A DNA stretch of 42,998 nucleotides from a bacterium (GCA_030922375.1 JAVEPB010000242.1:1-42998); one strand, 5' to 3'; shown: positions 32,836-42,022, counted from the first letter of the stretch. Made by a program: numbers and translations. Notes: generated from the letters alone by a model not told the origin.

Positions 32836-33315
32836 ATGAAAAACAGCGGCTCCGTCTACAAATACGAACTGATGTGGATTCTGCCGAGCATCGCCCTTCC
32901 GATCGTGATGCTGGGGCTCCTCATCTACATGGCATTCGGGCACGGAATTCACCTCCCGGGCGAGGCGGGAATAGTCGACCCCGCGAAACTCACCGCGACA
33001 GCACCCTTCAACAAGCTGGGTGTGCACCAGGTCGGCGAGAAACGCTACCAGGTGAACATGATGGCCGGCATCTGGTTCTTCGTGCCGAACCAGATCAAGG
33101 TGCCCGCTGGCTCCACCGTCGAGTTCGTCGCCTCGAGCAAGGATGTCGTTCACGGCCTCTTCATCAAGGGGGCGAACGTGAACGCGATGCTCCTGCCGGG
33201 CCAGGTGACGCGGGTGACGGCTCGCTTCGACAAACCCGGCGAATACCCCTTTCTCTGTCACGAATACTGCGGCGCCGCGCACCACACGATGTGGGGCAAG
33301 GTCATCGTCGAATAG
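32836..33315 (+). CDS. cbaB: cytochrome c oxidase subunit II, ba3 type
   Basis: A 159-residue protein with one N-terminal membrane helix (LMWILPSIALPIVMLGLLIYM) and a periplasmic cupredoxin domain that holds the dinuclear CuA centre. The ligands are His in DVVHGLF, then the cluster CHEYCGAAHHTM giving two cysteines, the glutamate carbonyl, histidine and methionine. This short form with a single helix is typical of ba3 (B-type) oxidases. It is between subunit IIa and subunit I. Confidence 0.94.
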   Translation: MKNSGSVYKYELMWILPSIALPIVMLGLLIYMAFGHGIHLPGEAGIVDPAKLTATAPFNKLGVHQVGEKRYQVNMMAGIWFFVPNQIKVPAGSTVEFVASSKDVVHGLFIKGANVNAMLLPGQVTRVTARFDKPGEYPFLCHEYCGAAHHTMWGKVIVE

Positions 33316-33340
33316 CCCACCGGGAAAACGGGAGAAACGT

Positions 33341-34990
33341 ATGACGGCCGGATCGGAAAGCGGGATCACCCCTGAAAACCGACTGACGGGGGCCTATCTG
33401 ATCGTAGCTCTCATCGCCCTTTTCGGCGGCGTCGTCACCGGTCTTTTTCAGGGGATGAACTACGGTGGCCACGATGTCTATCCCGCCCTCCAGCCTGTCA
33501 TCAAATCCTACTATCACGGCCTGAGCATCCACGGGGTGTTGAACGTCCTCGTCTGGACGACGTTTTTCATCTGCGGCTTCCTCCAGTTCATCACGGCGCG
33601 CGCACTCGGCGCCCCGCTGGCGGTCCGGGCTCTCGGTTGGCCGGTCTTCTGGCTGATGACCGGTGGGCTCATCCTGGCGGCGATCCCTCTCGTCCTGAAC
33701 GAGGCGACGGTGCTCTTCACGTTCTACCCGCCGCTCCAGGCCCACTGGGCCTTCTACATCGGCCTCACCCTGGTCGTCGCCGGCACCTGGCTGGTCATGG
33801 TCAACCTGGCGATGAGCGTGGGCGTGTGGAAGCGCGGCCACCCCGGCCAGCGGACGCCGCTCCCCGCCTTTATGTCGCTGGTGACGTTCGTCATGTGGAC
33901 GATGGCCTCGCTCGGCATCGCGGCCGAGATGCTCTTCATGATGATTCCCTGGTCGCTGGGGCTGATTCCGGGGACGAACCCTCTCATGGCGCGCACTCTT
34001 TTCTGGTTCTCGGGCCACCCGATTGTCTATTTCTGGCTGCTGCCCGTCTACGTTTCCTGGTACACGATCATCCCGAGGCAGGCCGGGGGGCGCCTGTTCA
34101 GCGACCCGATGGCCCGGGCTTCGTTTCTCCTGTTCCTTCTGCTCTCCACCCCGGTGGGCTTCCATCACCAGTTCACCGACCCCGGCATCGGGGAGGACTG
34201 GAAATTCTTCCACGCGTTCCTCACCTTCGGCGTTTTTTTCCCGAGCCTGCTGACGTTCTTCAACGTCGTGTCCTCGCTCGAGAGCGGCGCGCGCGCGCAC
34301 GGCGGAAAAGGTTATTTCGCCTGGTTCTTAAAGCTGCCCTGGGGGAATCCCTCACTGGCGGCCCAGGTGTTCGCCATGCTGCTCTTCTGCTTCGGCGGAA
34401 TCGGGGGGCTCATCAACGCCTCGGCGGCGATGAACCTCTCCGTCCACAACACCGCCTGGATCGTCGGGCATTTCCACCTCACGGTGGGCGCCGCGGTCAC
34501 GCTCTCCTTCATGGGAATCACCTACTGGCTCGTTCCGGTTCTGAGCGGCAGGCGGCTTTGGAGCCGGGGGCTGGCGCTCGCGCAGGCCTGGCTCTGGTTC
34601 GGCGGGATGATCGTCTTCTCGAACACGCTCCACCGCCTCGGTACGATGGGCATGCCCCGGCGGACGATGATGAGCGCGGTCCCCTACATGCAGCCCGAGT
34701 GGAAAGCACTGCTTCCGCTGGTGGGGATCGGCGGAGCTATCCTGTTCCTGAGCGCCATGCTGTACTTCCTGAACCTCGCGATGACGGCCTGGGCTTCCCC
34801 CGCCAGCGCCGAAGAGCGGCTTGAGTTCGCGGAAGCCGCCTCCGGGCCGGAGGACGCCCCCGCGTTCATGGACCGGCTGGTCCCCTGGGTGGCCGCTTCG
34901 GCTGTCCTCATCGTCCTGGCCTACGCCCCCACCATCTACCGTCTCGCCACCGAAACCCCGTTCAACATCCAGGCATTCCGGGTGTGGTAG
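33341..34990 (+). CDS. cbaA: cytochrome c oxidase subunit I, ba3 type
   Basis: A 549-residue haem-copper oxidase subunit with about 13 helices. Haem and copper ligands are seen: the low-spin haem histidine in YYHGLSIHGVLNVLVW, CuB His with the cross-linked Tyr in FSGHPIVYFWLLPVYVSWY, the CuB pair in VGFHHQFTD, and the haem histidines in GHFHLTVGAAV. The B-type family has lower proton stoichiometry and high oxygen affinity. Order IIa-II-I matches Thermus cba. No cytochrome c or haem a synthesis gene is visible here. Confidence 0.95.
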   Translation: MTAGSESGITPENRLTGAYLIVALIALFGGVVTGLFQGMNYGGHDVYPALQPVIKSYYHGLSIHGVLNVLVWTTFFICGFLQFITARALGAPLAVRALGWPVFWLMTGGLILAAIPLVLNEATVLFTFYPPLQAHWAFYIGLTLVVAGTWLVMVNLAMSVGVWKRGHPGQRTPLPAFMSLVTFVMWTMASLGIAAEMLFMMIPWSLGLIPGTNPLMARTLFWFSGHPIVYFWLLPVYVSWYTIIPRQAGGRLFSDPMARASFLLFLLLSTPVGFHHQFTDPGIGEDWKFFHAFLTFGVFFPSLLTFFNVVSSLESGARAHGGKGYFAWFLKLPWGNPSLAAQVFAMLLFCFGGIGGLINASAAMNLSVHNTAWIVGHFHLTVGAAVTLSFMGITYWLVPVLSGRRLWSRGLALAQAWLWFGGMIVFSNTLHRLGTMGMPRRTMMSAVPYMQPEWKALLPLVGIGGAILFLSAMLYFLNLAMTAWASPASAEERLEFAEAASGPEDAPAFMDRLVPWVAASAVLIVLAYAPTIYRLATETPFNIQAFRVW

Positions 34991-35024
34991 GCTTCCTCCT
35001 CCACGTTTCCGGAGGAGGCCCTGT

Positions 35025-35879
35025 TTGATCCCCACCTACATCTGGTTCGCGCTCCTCGCCATGTCGTTCTACGGCGTGACGGATTTCACCTACGGCCGAG
35101 CCACCCGCAATGGCGTCACGCCGGGGACGATGACCTGCTCGCAGTCGGCCATCGTCACGCCGTTGACGGGAGTCTGGGCCTGGTGGGAGGGGACCTACGT
35201 CTGGTCAAAACCGGCCCTCCTCGGGATCGCGGCGGGCGTTTTTGTCTTCATCGGGCTCTGGGCGTTCATGAAAAGCCTCAAGCTCGGCGAGACGAGCGTC
35301 AGCACCCCCATCTACCGCATCAGCTTCGTCATCACCGCGCTGATCGCCATCCTTTTCCTCGGGGAGCCGATGACGCTTCGCAAGGGCATCGGGTTCCTCC
35401 TCGCCGGGGCATCGATCTTCCTGATCTCGAGTTTCCGCTTTGGCGAGACCGACTTGCACGGGCGCGGAAAATCCATCCTCTGGGCGGTGACGGCGATGTG
35501 CTCGGTCGGGCTCCTCAACATCGTTTACAAACTCGGGGTGGCGAACGGCGTCTCGCCGGTGATGATGCTCCATAGCCAGGCGGTATTCTTCATCAGCATC
35601 GCCTTCCTCTACGCCCGCCTCACACAGGGCGGGCCGCGCTTCTCGCGGGTCGGCTGGGCGCACGCCTCGGTCACGGCGCTCTCCTTCACGGGCGGGATCG
35701 TCGCCTTCCTGACCGCCCTCCAGAGCGGAGAGGCCAGCGTGGTGACCCCCATCGTGCAGCTCAGCTTCGCCGTCAGCGTCCTGATGGCGACCTGGTGGCT
35801 GGACGAGCGGTTCACCGCGCGAAAACTGGCGGGCCTGGCCTTCGCGGCCGGGACCATCGCGGCGTTCTCGGCGGGGTGA
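35025..35879 (+). CDS. DMT/EamA family permease
   Basis: A 284-residue membrane protein of the drug/metabolite transporter superfamily with ten predicted helices in two EamA-type halves; SVSTPIYRISFVITALIAILFLGEP and SVVTPIVQLSFAVSVLMATWWLDE are the repeated fourth/fifth-helix signatures. The start is a TTG at 35025 preceded by GGAGGAGG. The substrate is unknown. It lies 34 bases after subunit I of the oxidase and may be read from the same transcript. Confidence 0.9.
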   Translation: MIPTYIWFALLAMSFYGVTDFTYGRATRNGVTPGTMTCSQSAIVTPLTGVWAWWEGTYVWSKPALLGIAAGVFVFIGLWAFMKSLKLGETSVSTPIYRISFVITALIAILFLGEPMTLRKGIGFLLAGASIFLISSFRFGETDLHGRGKSILWAVTAMCSVGLLNIVYKLGVANGVSPVMMLHSQAVFFISIAFLYARLTQGGPRFSRVGWAHASVTALSFTGGIVAFLTALQSGEASVVTPIVQLSFAVSVLMATWWLDERFTARKLAGLAFAAGTIAAFSAG

Positions 35880-35937
35880 TACGATTCCGGCGGCCGCCGA
35901 ACCCCTCACCAGCACCGGCTGAAAGGAACGGACCAAG

Positions 35938-36609
35938 ATGAGCGAGAACCTGAGCGCGCCGGGGCAATCCCTGTTTCCGGATTACACCCGTATCGCCGGA
36001 ATGTACGCGCGCGAGGTCGAGGGCCTGAGCGGCGAGCAGATCGATACGCTCCAGCCCGAAAAAAGCTGGGGCCTGTGGTCCATCCGCAGCCAGGTCAGCC
36101 ACGCCGCCTCGGTTCAGTACCGCCATTTTCTGGGCAACTGGGGCGAGGCGCTTTTTGGCGGAAATCTACCGCGGGACAAATCGCTCATCGACACCGGCGG
36201 GGCGGACCGGATACTCGACCCGGGCCGGTTTCACGAGATGCCCGTGCTGCTCGCGGCGCTCAAGGACGGAGCCGATCTGGTGTGGGAGATTCTCGCCGGC
36301 GAGACGCTGGGCAGCATGAGGGCGAGAGCCCAGAGCCGGAAGATTAAAGCGGACGAGCGCTTCGCCAGCGGCGACAGCCGGATGGCCTACACCGAAAACC
36401 TCACCCTGAAGGCCCACCCCGGCGCCTACTGGCGCGACGAGGGCGACCCCGAGCTATTTCACTACACCCTGGAATTCACCTTCCGCCACGTCCTCTGGGA
36501 GGGCTTCGCCCACCTCAGAACCATACAAGCCCACAAGCAGGCGATGGGGCTTCCCGCCGTCAACGACCTTCCCGAAGAGGGCTACCTGAAATATCTTGTG
36601 TGGGAATAG
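35938..36609 (+). CDS. DinB-like four-helix protein
   Basis: A 223-residue protein with a DinB/YfiT-type four-helix bundle. Metal-ligand candidates are the histidines in IRSQVSHAASVQYRHFLG and in FRHVLWEGFAHLRTIQAH, the arrangement used for a single metal in this superfamily. Members include thiol-dependent transferases and hydrolases; the role here is unknown. The ATG at 35938 follows AAAGGA. The stop is 66 bases from the end of the convergent ABC-F gene. Confidence 0.82.
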   Translation: MSENLSAPGQSLFPDYTRIAGMYAREVEGLSGEQIDTLQPEKSWGLWSIRSQVSHAASVQYRHFLGNWGEALFGGNLPRDKSLIDTGGADRILDPGRFHEMPVLLAALKDGADLVWEILAGETLGSMRARAQSRKIKADERFASGDSRMAYTENLTLKAHPGAYWRDEGDPELFHYTLEFTFRHVLWEGFAHLRTIQAHKQAMGLPAVNDLPEEGYLKYLVWE

Positions 36610-36675
36610 GACCAGCGGCTCCGCCGGAGATGACGGGCGGATAGCGCGCGGTTGGCAGTCGGGTAGAAACCTCTC

Positions 36676-38634
36676 CTACTCCTCCTCGCGCAGCGCGGCC
36701 TCGATGTCCTCGATGGCGATGGCGATTTTTTCCCATTCCTCCATGCCGGCCCGGAGGGCGGCGGAGACTTCCTTGTGGCGATCGAGGAGAGCGTCCAGCT
36801 TTGCCTTGTTCGCCCCGTCGTAAATCCCCGGCTCGGCCAGCTGCATCTTGAGATCATCCTCCTCTGACTCCATCCGGTGGATGCGCTCCTCGAGGGCGGC
36901 GGATTTTTTCTTGAGAACGCGCGTCTCGCGGTGAACCCGGTTCCGGGACTCGGCGCTCCGCCGGCGCGCTTCCCGGTCCCTGCGGCGGGGAGCGGTTTTT
37001 TCGGCCGCCGCCTCTTTTTCGCCCTGGCGTCGCGCGGCGACGCCCTCCAGGTAGCCGTCGAGCGAGCCCCGGAGCGGCCGAATCGTCCCCTCTTCCACCA
37101 CCCAGTAGCTCTCGCACACCGACTCCAGGAGGTCGCGGTCGTGCGCCACGAGGATGAACGTCCCGGCGTAGGCCTCGAGGGCCTCCTCGAGCGCCGCCCG
37201 GGCGCTCATGTCGAGATGGTTGGTCGGCTCATCGAGGAGCAGCAGGTTCGCCCCCGACATGAACAGCCGGGCCAGCGCCAGCCGCGCCCGCTCGCCCCCC
37301 GAGAGGACGGACACCTTCTTGAAAACCGATTCGCCCGAGAATAAAAACCCGCCCAGCAGGGAGCGAAGCGCGGTTTGGGTCGTCGATGGCGGGGCGGCCT
37401 CGCCCGCCGATTCGATCACGGATTGGGCGGGCTCGAGGGCGTCGAGGACAATTTGCGAAAAATGTCCCACGCGCACCCGGTCTCCCGGCGCCGCGCGCCC
37501 GGCGCTCGCCTCGATCTCGCCCGACACGATCCTGAGGAAGGTTGTCTTTCCCGCTCCGTTGGGGCCGATGAGCCCGATCTTCTCCCCGCGCAGGAGCTTG
37601 AGGTCCACCCCAGAGAATACCTCGTTCGCCCCGTAGCTTTTGGCGAGGTCGCGGACGACGAGGACTTCGTAGGCCGAGGCGGGCGGATCGGGGAGGCGGA
37701 TTTTCGGCGCGGCCACGGGGCGCCGGACGCGCTCGACGGGCTTGATTTTCTCGAGCTGCTTGACCCGGCTCTGGGCCTGCCGGGCCTTGGTCGCCTTGGC
37801 ACGGAAGCGGCGGATGAAGCGCTCGAGCTCGGCGACGCGGCGGTCCTGCTGGGCGGCGGCTTTTTCGAGCTGCTCGATGTGGACCTCGCGCTGCAAGAGG
37901 TAGCTGTCGAAATTCCCCACGTAGCGGGTGAGCCGCCCGCCCTCGAGCTCGGCGATGACGCCGGCCGTGCGGTTGAGAAAATGGCTGTCGTGGGAGATGA
38001 CGATCAAGGTACCCGGAAAGCGGGCGAGGAACTTTTCGAGCCAGGCGACCGATTCGATGTCGAGGTGGTTGGTCGGCTCGTCGAGCAACAACAAATCGGG
38101 CCGGGAGAAAAGGAGCCGTGCCAGGGCGGCCCGCATCCGCCAGCCGCCGGAAAACTCGTTGAGCGGGCTGTGAATCTCTCCGGCCGCGAAGCCCAGGCCC
38201 ATGAGGATCGACGACGCGCGCGAATCGGCCTCGAAGGAGCCGATTTGCTCGAGGCTGTGATCGACCTCGCCCAGCCGGGCCGAGAGCTTTTCGAGCTCGT
38301 CGCCCCCCGCCGCGGCGTCCAGCCGGGCGTGAAGCGCCGCCTGCTCCCCGCGCAGGCGGATGAGTTCGCTATCGCCCCCGAGCACTTCGGCCAGGACGGG
38401 GCTATCCGTGGCCTCGAGCTCCTGACGGAGCACCCCCACCCGGATTCGCCCCCGCAGGTTCACCGCGCCGGCGTCAACGCCCTCGGTGCCCTCGATGACG
38501 CGGAAGATCGTCGTCTTCCCGGCTCCGTTGGGGCCGATGAGGCCGACCCGCTCGCCGGGATGGACGGCGAGGGAGGCGCCCTCCAGGACAACCTGCCCGC
38601 CAAATTGTTTTCGAACCCCTTCGAGTCTCAACAT
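36676..38634 (-). CDS. ABC-F family ATPase
   Basis: A 652-residue soluble protein with two ABC ATPase domains and no membrane segments. Walker A is LIGPNGAGKTT in both; the signatures are EFSGGWRMRAALARL and LSGGERARLALARL; both have LLLLDEPTNHLD. The linker (residues about 240-310) is charged and the C-terminal part (about 570-652) is a coiled coil, as in Uup. ABC-F proteins act on ribosomes or, for Uup, influence DNA transposition. The ATG at 38634 has no ribosome site and lies only eight bases after a -10-like TATAGT, so the mRNA may be leaderless. Confidence 0.92.
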   Translation of the reverse strand: MLRLEGVRKQFGGQVVLEGASLAVHPGERVGLIGPNGAGKTTIFRVIEGTEGVDAGAVNLRGRIRVGVLRQELEATDSPVLAEVLGGDSELIRLRGEQAALHARLDAAAGGDELEKLSARLGEVDHSLEQIGSFEADSRASSILMGLGFAAGEIHSPLNEFSGGWRMRAALARLLFSRPDLLLLDEPTNHLDIESVAWLEKFLARFPGTLIVISHDSHFLNRTAGVIAELEGGRLTRYVGNFDSYLLQREVHIEQLEKAAAQQDRRVAELERFIRRFRAKATKARQAQSRVKQLEKIKPVERVRRPVAAPKIRLPDPPASAYEVLVVRDLAKSYGANEVFSGVDLKLLRGEKIGLIGPNGAGKTTFLRIVSGEIEASAGRAAPGDRVRVGHFSQIVLDALEPAQSVIESAGEAAPPSTTQTALRSLLGGFLFSGESVFKKVSVLSGGERARLALARLFMSGANLLLLDEPTNHLDMSARAALEEALEAYAGTFILVAHDRDLLESVCESYWVVEEGTIRPLRGSLDGYLEGVAARRQGEKEAAAEKTAPRRRDREARRRSAESRNRVHRETRVLKKKSAALEERIHRMESEEDDLKMQLAEPGIYDGANKAKLDALLDRHKEVSAALRAGMEEWEKIAIAIEDIEAALREEE

Positions 38635-38642
38635 GGGGGGAG

Positions 38643-38648
38643 ACTATA
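38643..38648 (-). promoter_or_regulatory. candidate -10 element of a leaderless ABC-F transcript
   Basis: The minus-strand hexamer TATAGT matches the -10 consensus at five of six positions and ends eight bases before the ABC-F ATG at 38634, so transcription would begin at or next to the start codon. The -35 position reads CGTACA, a partial match (17-base spacer). Confidence 0.45.
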
Positions 38649-38887
38649 AATGAGATCGTGTGGTTTGTACGAGGGGGCAGGCGCTTTATTTCTCACCCCC
38701 CGCCGGCGGTGGAAAACGCCCTCCTTGACCGGGGGTCCGATCATAAAGTAAAAAAATAAATGTGGCCGGCATTACAATGACAATTCTACATCTTCTGCCA
38801 ATAAAAATTATTCTGAAATTATCGGCAAGCGCAGGGAGTTTGCGATGAACCCCCAAGTGCCGCAAGACGCCCGGCAGCGGGAGACTT

Positions 38888-38896
38888 CCCCCCCCC
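38888..38896 (+). repeat. nine-C homopolymer at the 5' end of the hybrid kinase gene
   Basis: Nine consecutive Cs lie between an ATG at 38845 and the open frame of the kinase. That ATG has AGGGAG six bases upstream but is one base out of frame; with eight Cs it would open MNPQVPQDARQRETS and run straight into the kinase. The tract may be a slippage site or a sequencing miscount. Confidence 0.7.
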
Positions 38897-38911
38897 GCTC
38901 CTCTTTCCCGT

Positions 38912-41842
38912 GTGGCGGACACCGCCCGGAAGTTTTTCGAGACCACCGACCCCCCCATGCTCCTCCGGAGGGTCTGCGAGGAGTCCTGCGATCTGCTCGG
39001 CGCCGATCGCGCGCTGATCGCCCGGGTGGATTTCAACGAAGTCATTCGCCAGGAAATTATCCAGGTCCACCAGGCTCCGCCTGAATTTCTCGATCTGGCC
39101 GAGCGCTCCACCCTCGTTTTGCAGATGCTGCCAGATCTTTTCAGGGAGGGCCGGCCCCATATCGCCCAAGGCCTGGTTTTCGATCCGAACTCCGATCTCG
39201 GAGACGCCGGAAACCAGACGGTCTGCATCGTTCCTCTGATCGTTGACCGGGAGCCTTACGGATGGCTGGCTCTGGTTCATCTCTCCTCCAAGGAATATTT
39301 CCACGAGGACCTGATGCTTGCCGAGTCTCTCGGTGACCTCGCCTCCCTGGCCATCCGAAACGCCAGCCGGGAGCGGGACTCCACCCGGACCCTCGTCCGC
39401 GGGACCGCCCTGTCCGCCGCCGCCGCACAGCTCGCCGAGGGCCGCGGCCTGTCCGCCGTCCTGGAGTCCCTGGCCGAGTCCGCCGCCAGGGTGTTCGGCG
39501 GGGAGGCGGGATTCCGAATCCTCGAGGACGAGCATCTGGTCCGCGCCGCGGCGACCCCGGCGGCCAGATTTTCGATGAAAACCGATCGCGCCCGGATCGA
39601 CACCACCCTCGGCGGGCGGGCGGCCCTGCTCGGGGAGCCGGTTCTGAGCCCCGATGCCGCTCTCGACCCCCGCATCGGCGAGATAGACCGGGAAGCCATC
39701 GTTCCCGAACGGACGGGCTCGTGGATGATTCTCCCGGCCAAATCCGGCGGCCGCGTGCGGGGCACGCTGCACATTTTCCGCGAGCAGGGCCATGAGTTCA
39801 TTCAAAAAGAGATCGATATGGGCATCAGCCTGGCGGACCAGGCGGCGCTCGCCATCGAACTCTCCGCCCTGCGCCAGGAGGACCAGCGCACCGAGGGTCT
39901 CTTCGAGGCCATGATCGAGGGCTGCGAGGATGCGATCTTCGCCTTCAACCGGAAATTCGAACTGGTCCACTGGAACGCGGGGGCGGAGGACCTGCTCGGC
40001 TACTCCTCCAACGAGGCCGCCGGAAGGCCCATCGAATCGGTCCTCGCCGAGGCGCGTCTTTTCCGCGAAAAAGCGCAACATGTGTTCGACATCGGAAACC
40101 GCATCCGCTTCGAGGACACTTACAAGAGCAAATTCGGGTTCATGGTCCCCGCGAGCGTTAAAATCATCCCGCTCAAGGACGAGGATGGAAAAATCACGGC
40201 GGCCGCCGCGTTGCTCAGGGACCTTACCGGGCAGAGGCGGGCGGAATCGGATCTGATCCTGAGGGACCGGGCGCTGGACTCGACCGATCACGGCGTCCTG
40301 ATCACCGATCCCTCCCTTCCCAACAATCCGATTATCTATGCCAACGAGTCGTTCGAAAGAATCACGGGATACGCCATCTCGGAGGTCTTCGGCCGGAGCC
40401 TTCGCTTTCTGCAGGGGGAGGAGGAAGGCCAGCCGGACATCGACGAGATCCGGAAATCGGTCGAGGAAAACCGGGCGGGCCACGCCGTGCTGCGCAGTCC
40501 CCGGAAGGACGGAACGCTCTTCTGGAACGAAATGCACATCATTCCCTTCCGCGACGACATCGGCGCGATCACCCATCACATCACCGTCATATGCGACATC
40601 ACCGACCAGAAAAAGGCGGGAGAGCGCCTGGTCCAGGCCAAGGACGAGGCCGAGGCCGCCAACCGGGCCAAGGACGAATACCTCGCCAACATCAATCACG
40701 AACTTCGCTCTCCGCTCGGCTCGATGGCCGCCTTCGGCGAGACGCTGCTGATCCGCCCCGACGCGGAAACGGCCCTCGATATCGGCCGTAAAATAAAGGG
40801 CACTGCCGGCCATCTTGCCCGGCTGATCGAGGATATTCTCGACTTCAACCGGATCGAATCGGGCAAGATCTCGCTGAATCGCGAGGACACGCTGATCAGC
40901 GATCTCGTCAACCACACCATCGGGGAGCTGCAATTCAGGACGCCGGAGGGGATTTCGTTTCGCACCGTGCTCGATCCCGCGTTCGATCTGCTCTCCTGCG
41001 ATCCGGGGCACATCCGCCGGGTGCTGACGAATCTTCTCGACAACGCCGTCAAATACTCCCCCGGCGGGGGGGCCATCACGGTCCGCACCGAATCCTACCC
41101 GGGAGAAATCCGGGTAAGCGTCCAGGACGAGGGAATCGGAATCGCTCCCGACGACCGCGAAGCGGTGTTCGATCGCTTCCGCCAGCTCGAAAGCGGCGCG
41201 GGAAGAGAGAGCGGCGGCCTGGGCATCGGCCTCAACATCGCTCAGAAGCTCATTCATCTGCACGGCGGGCGCATCTGGGTCGAGAGCGAGGAAGGCCGGG
41301 GAAGCACATTCATCTTCGCCCTTCCCCAGAGCGTCGGAGCCGAGCGCGGCGCCCTCGCCCGTCCGGCCCCCGTTGCGGCGCCCGGGACCGAGGAGCCGCC
41401 CCTCCCCGATGCCGGAGAAATCGATATCGGCGAGGGCGGAAGGAAGGGCGATAACTTCGGTGAGCCCTGGGCGGAGCGGTCGATCCTGGTGGTGGACGAC
41501 GACCCCAACTTCCACGAATACATCGAGCTTTTGATGGCGAGCGCGGCACAGGTGTTCCCCGCCCGCGACGGAAAACAGGGGGTCGAGGCGGCCCTCCGGC
41601 TGAAACCCGATCTGATTTTCATGGACCTGCGGATGCCCGTCCTCGACGGTTTCAGCGCCATCGAAAATCTCAAGTCCGACCCCGAAACGAAGGACATCCC
41701 TGTCCTGGCGGTGACGGCGCACGGAGTCGAGGAGATCAGACCGCGCGCCATCGCGGCCGGCGCGGACGGCATCATCACCAAACCCATCGATTCGCTTTTT
41801 TTGACCGAAGAGGTCGAGCGCGTCCTCAGCCGGGCCGGCTAA
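38912..41842 (+). CDS. hybrid sensor histidine kinase with GAF, PAS and LOV-like domains
   Basis: As read, a 976-residue cytoplasmic protein without membrane segments. In order: two GAF-like regions (about 10-150 and 170-310), a PAS domain (about 330-440), a second PAS domain of LOV type (about 450-565), HisKA with His596 in NHELRSP, HATPase_c with LLDNAVKYS, DEGIGIAPDD and GGLGIGLNIAQK, and a C-terminal receiver with Asp905 in FMDLRMPVLDG. The LOV-like segment reads GRSLRFLQGEE where light-sensing LOV domains have GxNCRFLQ, so the adduct-forming cysteine is Leu497; FWNEMHIIPFRD after it still fits the LOV pattern. The GTG at 38912 has no ribosome site; see the C-tract entry for a better start. 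Confidence 0.9.
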   Translation: MADTARKFFETTDPPMLLRRVCEESCDLLGADRALIARVDFNEVIRQEIIQVHQAPPEFLDLAERSTLVLQMLPDLFREGRPHIAQGLVFDPNSDLGDAGNQTVCIVPLIVDREPYGWLALVHLSSKEYFHEDLMLAESLGDLASLAIRNASRERDSTRTLVRGTALSAAAAQLAEGRGLSAVLESLAESAARVFGGEAGFRILEDEHLVRAAATPAARFSMKTDRARIDTTLGGRAALLGEPVLSPDAALDPRIGEIDREAIVPERTGSWMILPAKSGGRVRGTLHIFREQGHEFIQKEIDMGISLADQAALAIELSALRQEDQRTEGLFEAMIEGCEDAIFAFNRKFELVHWNAGAEDLLGYSSNEAAGRPIESVLAEARLFREKAQHVFDIGNRIRFEDTYKSKFGFMVPASVKIIPLKDEDGKITAAAALLRDLTGQRRAESDLILRDRALDSTDHGVLITDPSLPNNPIIYANESFERITGYAISEVFGRSLRFLQGEEEGQPDIDEIRKSVEENRAGHAVLRSPRKDGTLFWNEMHIIPFRDDIGAITHHITVICDITDQKKAGERLVQAKDEAEAANRAKDEYLANINHELRSPLGSMAAFGETLLIRPDAETALDIGRKIKGTAGHLARLIEDILDFNRIESGKISLNREDTLISDLVNHTIGELQFRTPEGISFRTVLDPAFDLLSCDPGHIRRVLTNLLDNAVKYSPGGGAITVRTESYPGEIRVSVQDEGIGIAPDDREAVFDRFRQLESGAGRESGGLGIGLNIAQKLIHLHGGRIWVESEEGRGSTFIFALPQSVGAERGALARPAPVAAPGTEEPPLPDAGEIDIGEGGRKGDNFGEPWAERSILVVDDDPNFHEYIELLMASAAQVFPARDGKQGVEAALRLKPDLIFMDLRMPVLDGFSAIENLKSDPETKDIPVLAVTAHGVEEIRPRAIAAGADGIITKPIDSLFLTEEVERVLSRAG

Positions 41843-41884
41843 ACCGCCGGGCCGGCTAAACCGCCGGGCCGGGGTTTACCCCGG
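41829..41884. repeat. 17-bp tandem repeat and hairpin at the kinase stop
   Basis: GCCGGGCCGGCTAAACC occurs at 41829 and 41846 and in part at 41863. The kinase stop codon TAA lies in the first copy. A hairpin CCGGGG-TTTA-CCCCGG (41869-41884) follows; without a T-run it is a poor intrinsic terminator. Confidence 0.65.
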
Positions 41885-42022
41885 GCTGGCTAACGCCTAT
41901 CACCCTCCTCCCGGCGGAGGAGATTTGATATGGTGGGCTCAAGCCCCTTCGGGGGAAACCAGCCGGGAGGAGCCCCGGCCGCCCCCTTTCGACCGCCCTC
42001 TTTCAACCGTCAAAGGACCCCC

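Noticed and set aside
38819-41722. 967-residue minus-strand ORF opposite the hybrid kinase
   Set aside because: Shadow frame of GC-rich coding DNA; the plus strand has clear GAF/PAS/HisKA/HATPase/receiver motifs.
41869-41884. Intrinsic terminator after the hybrid kinase
   Set aside because: The hairpin has no T-run on either strand.
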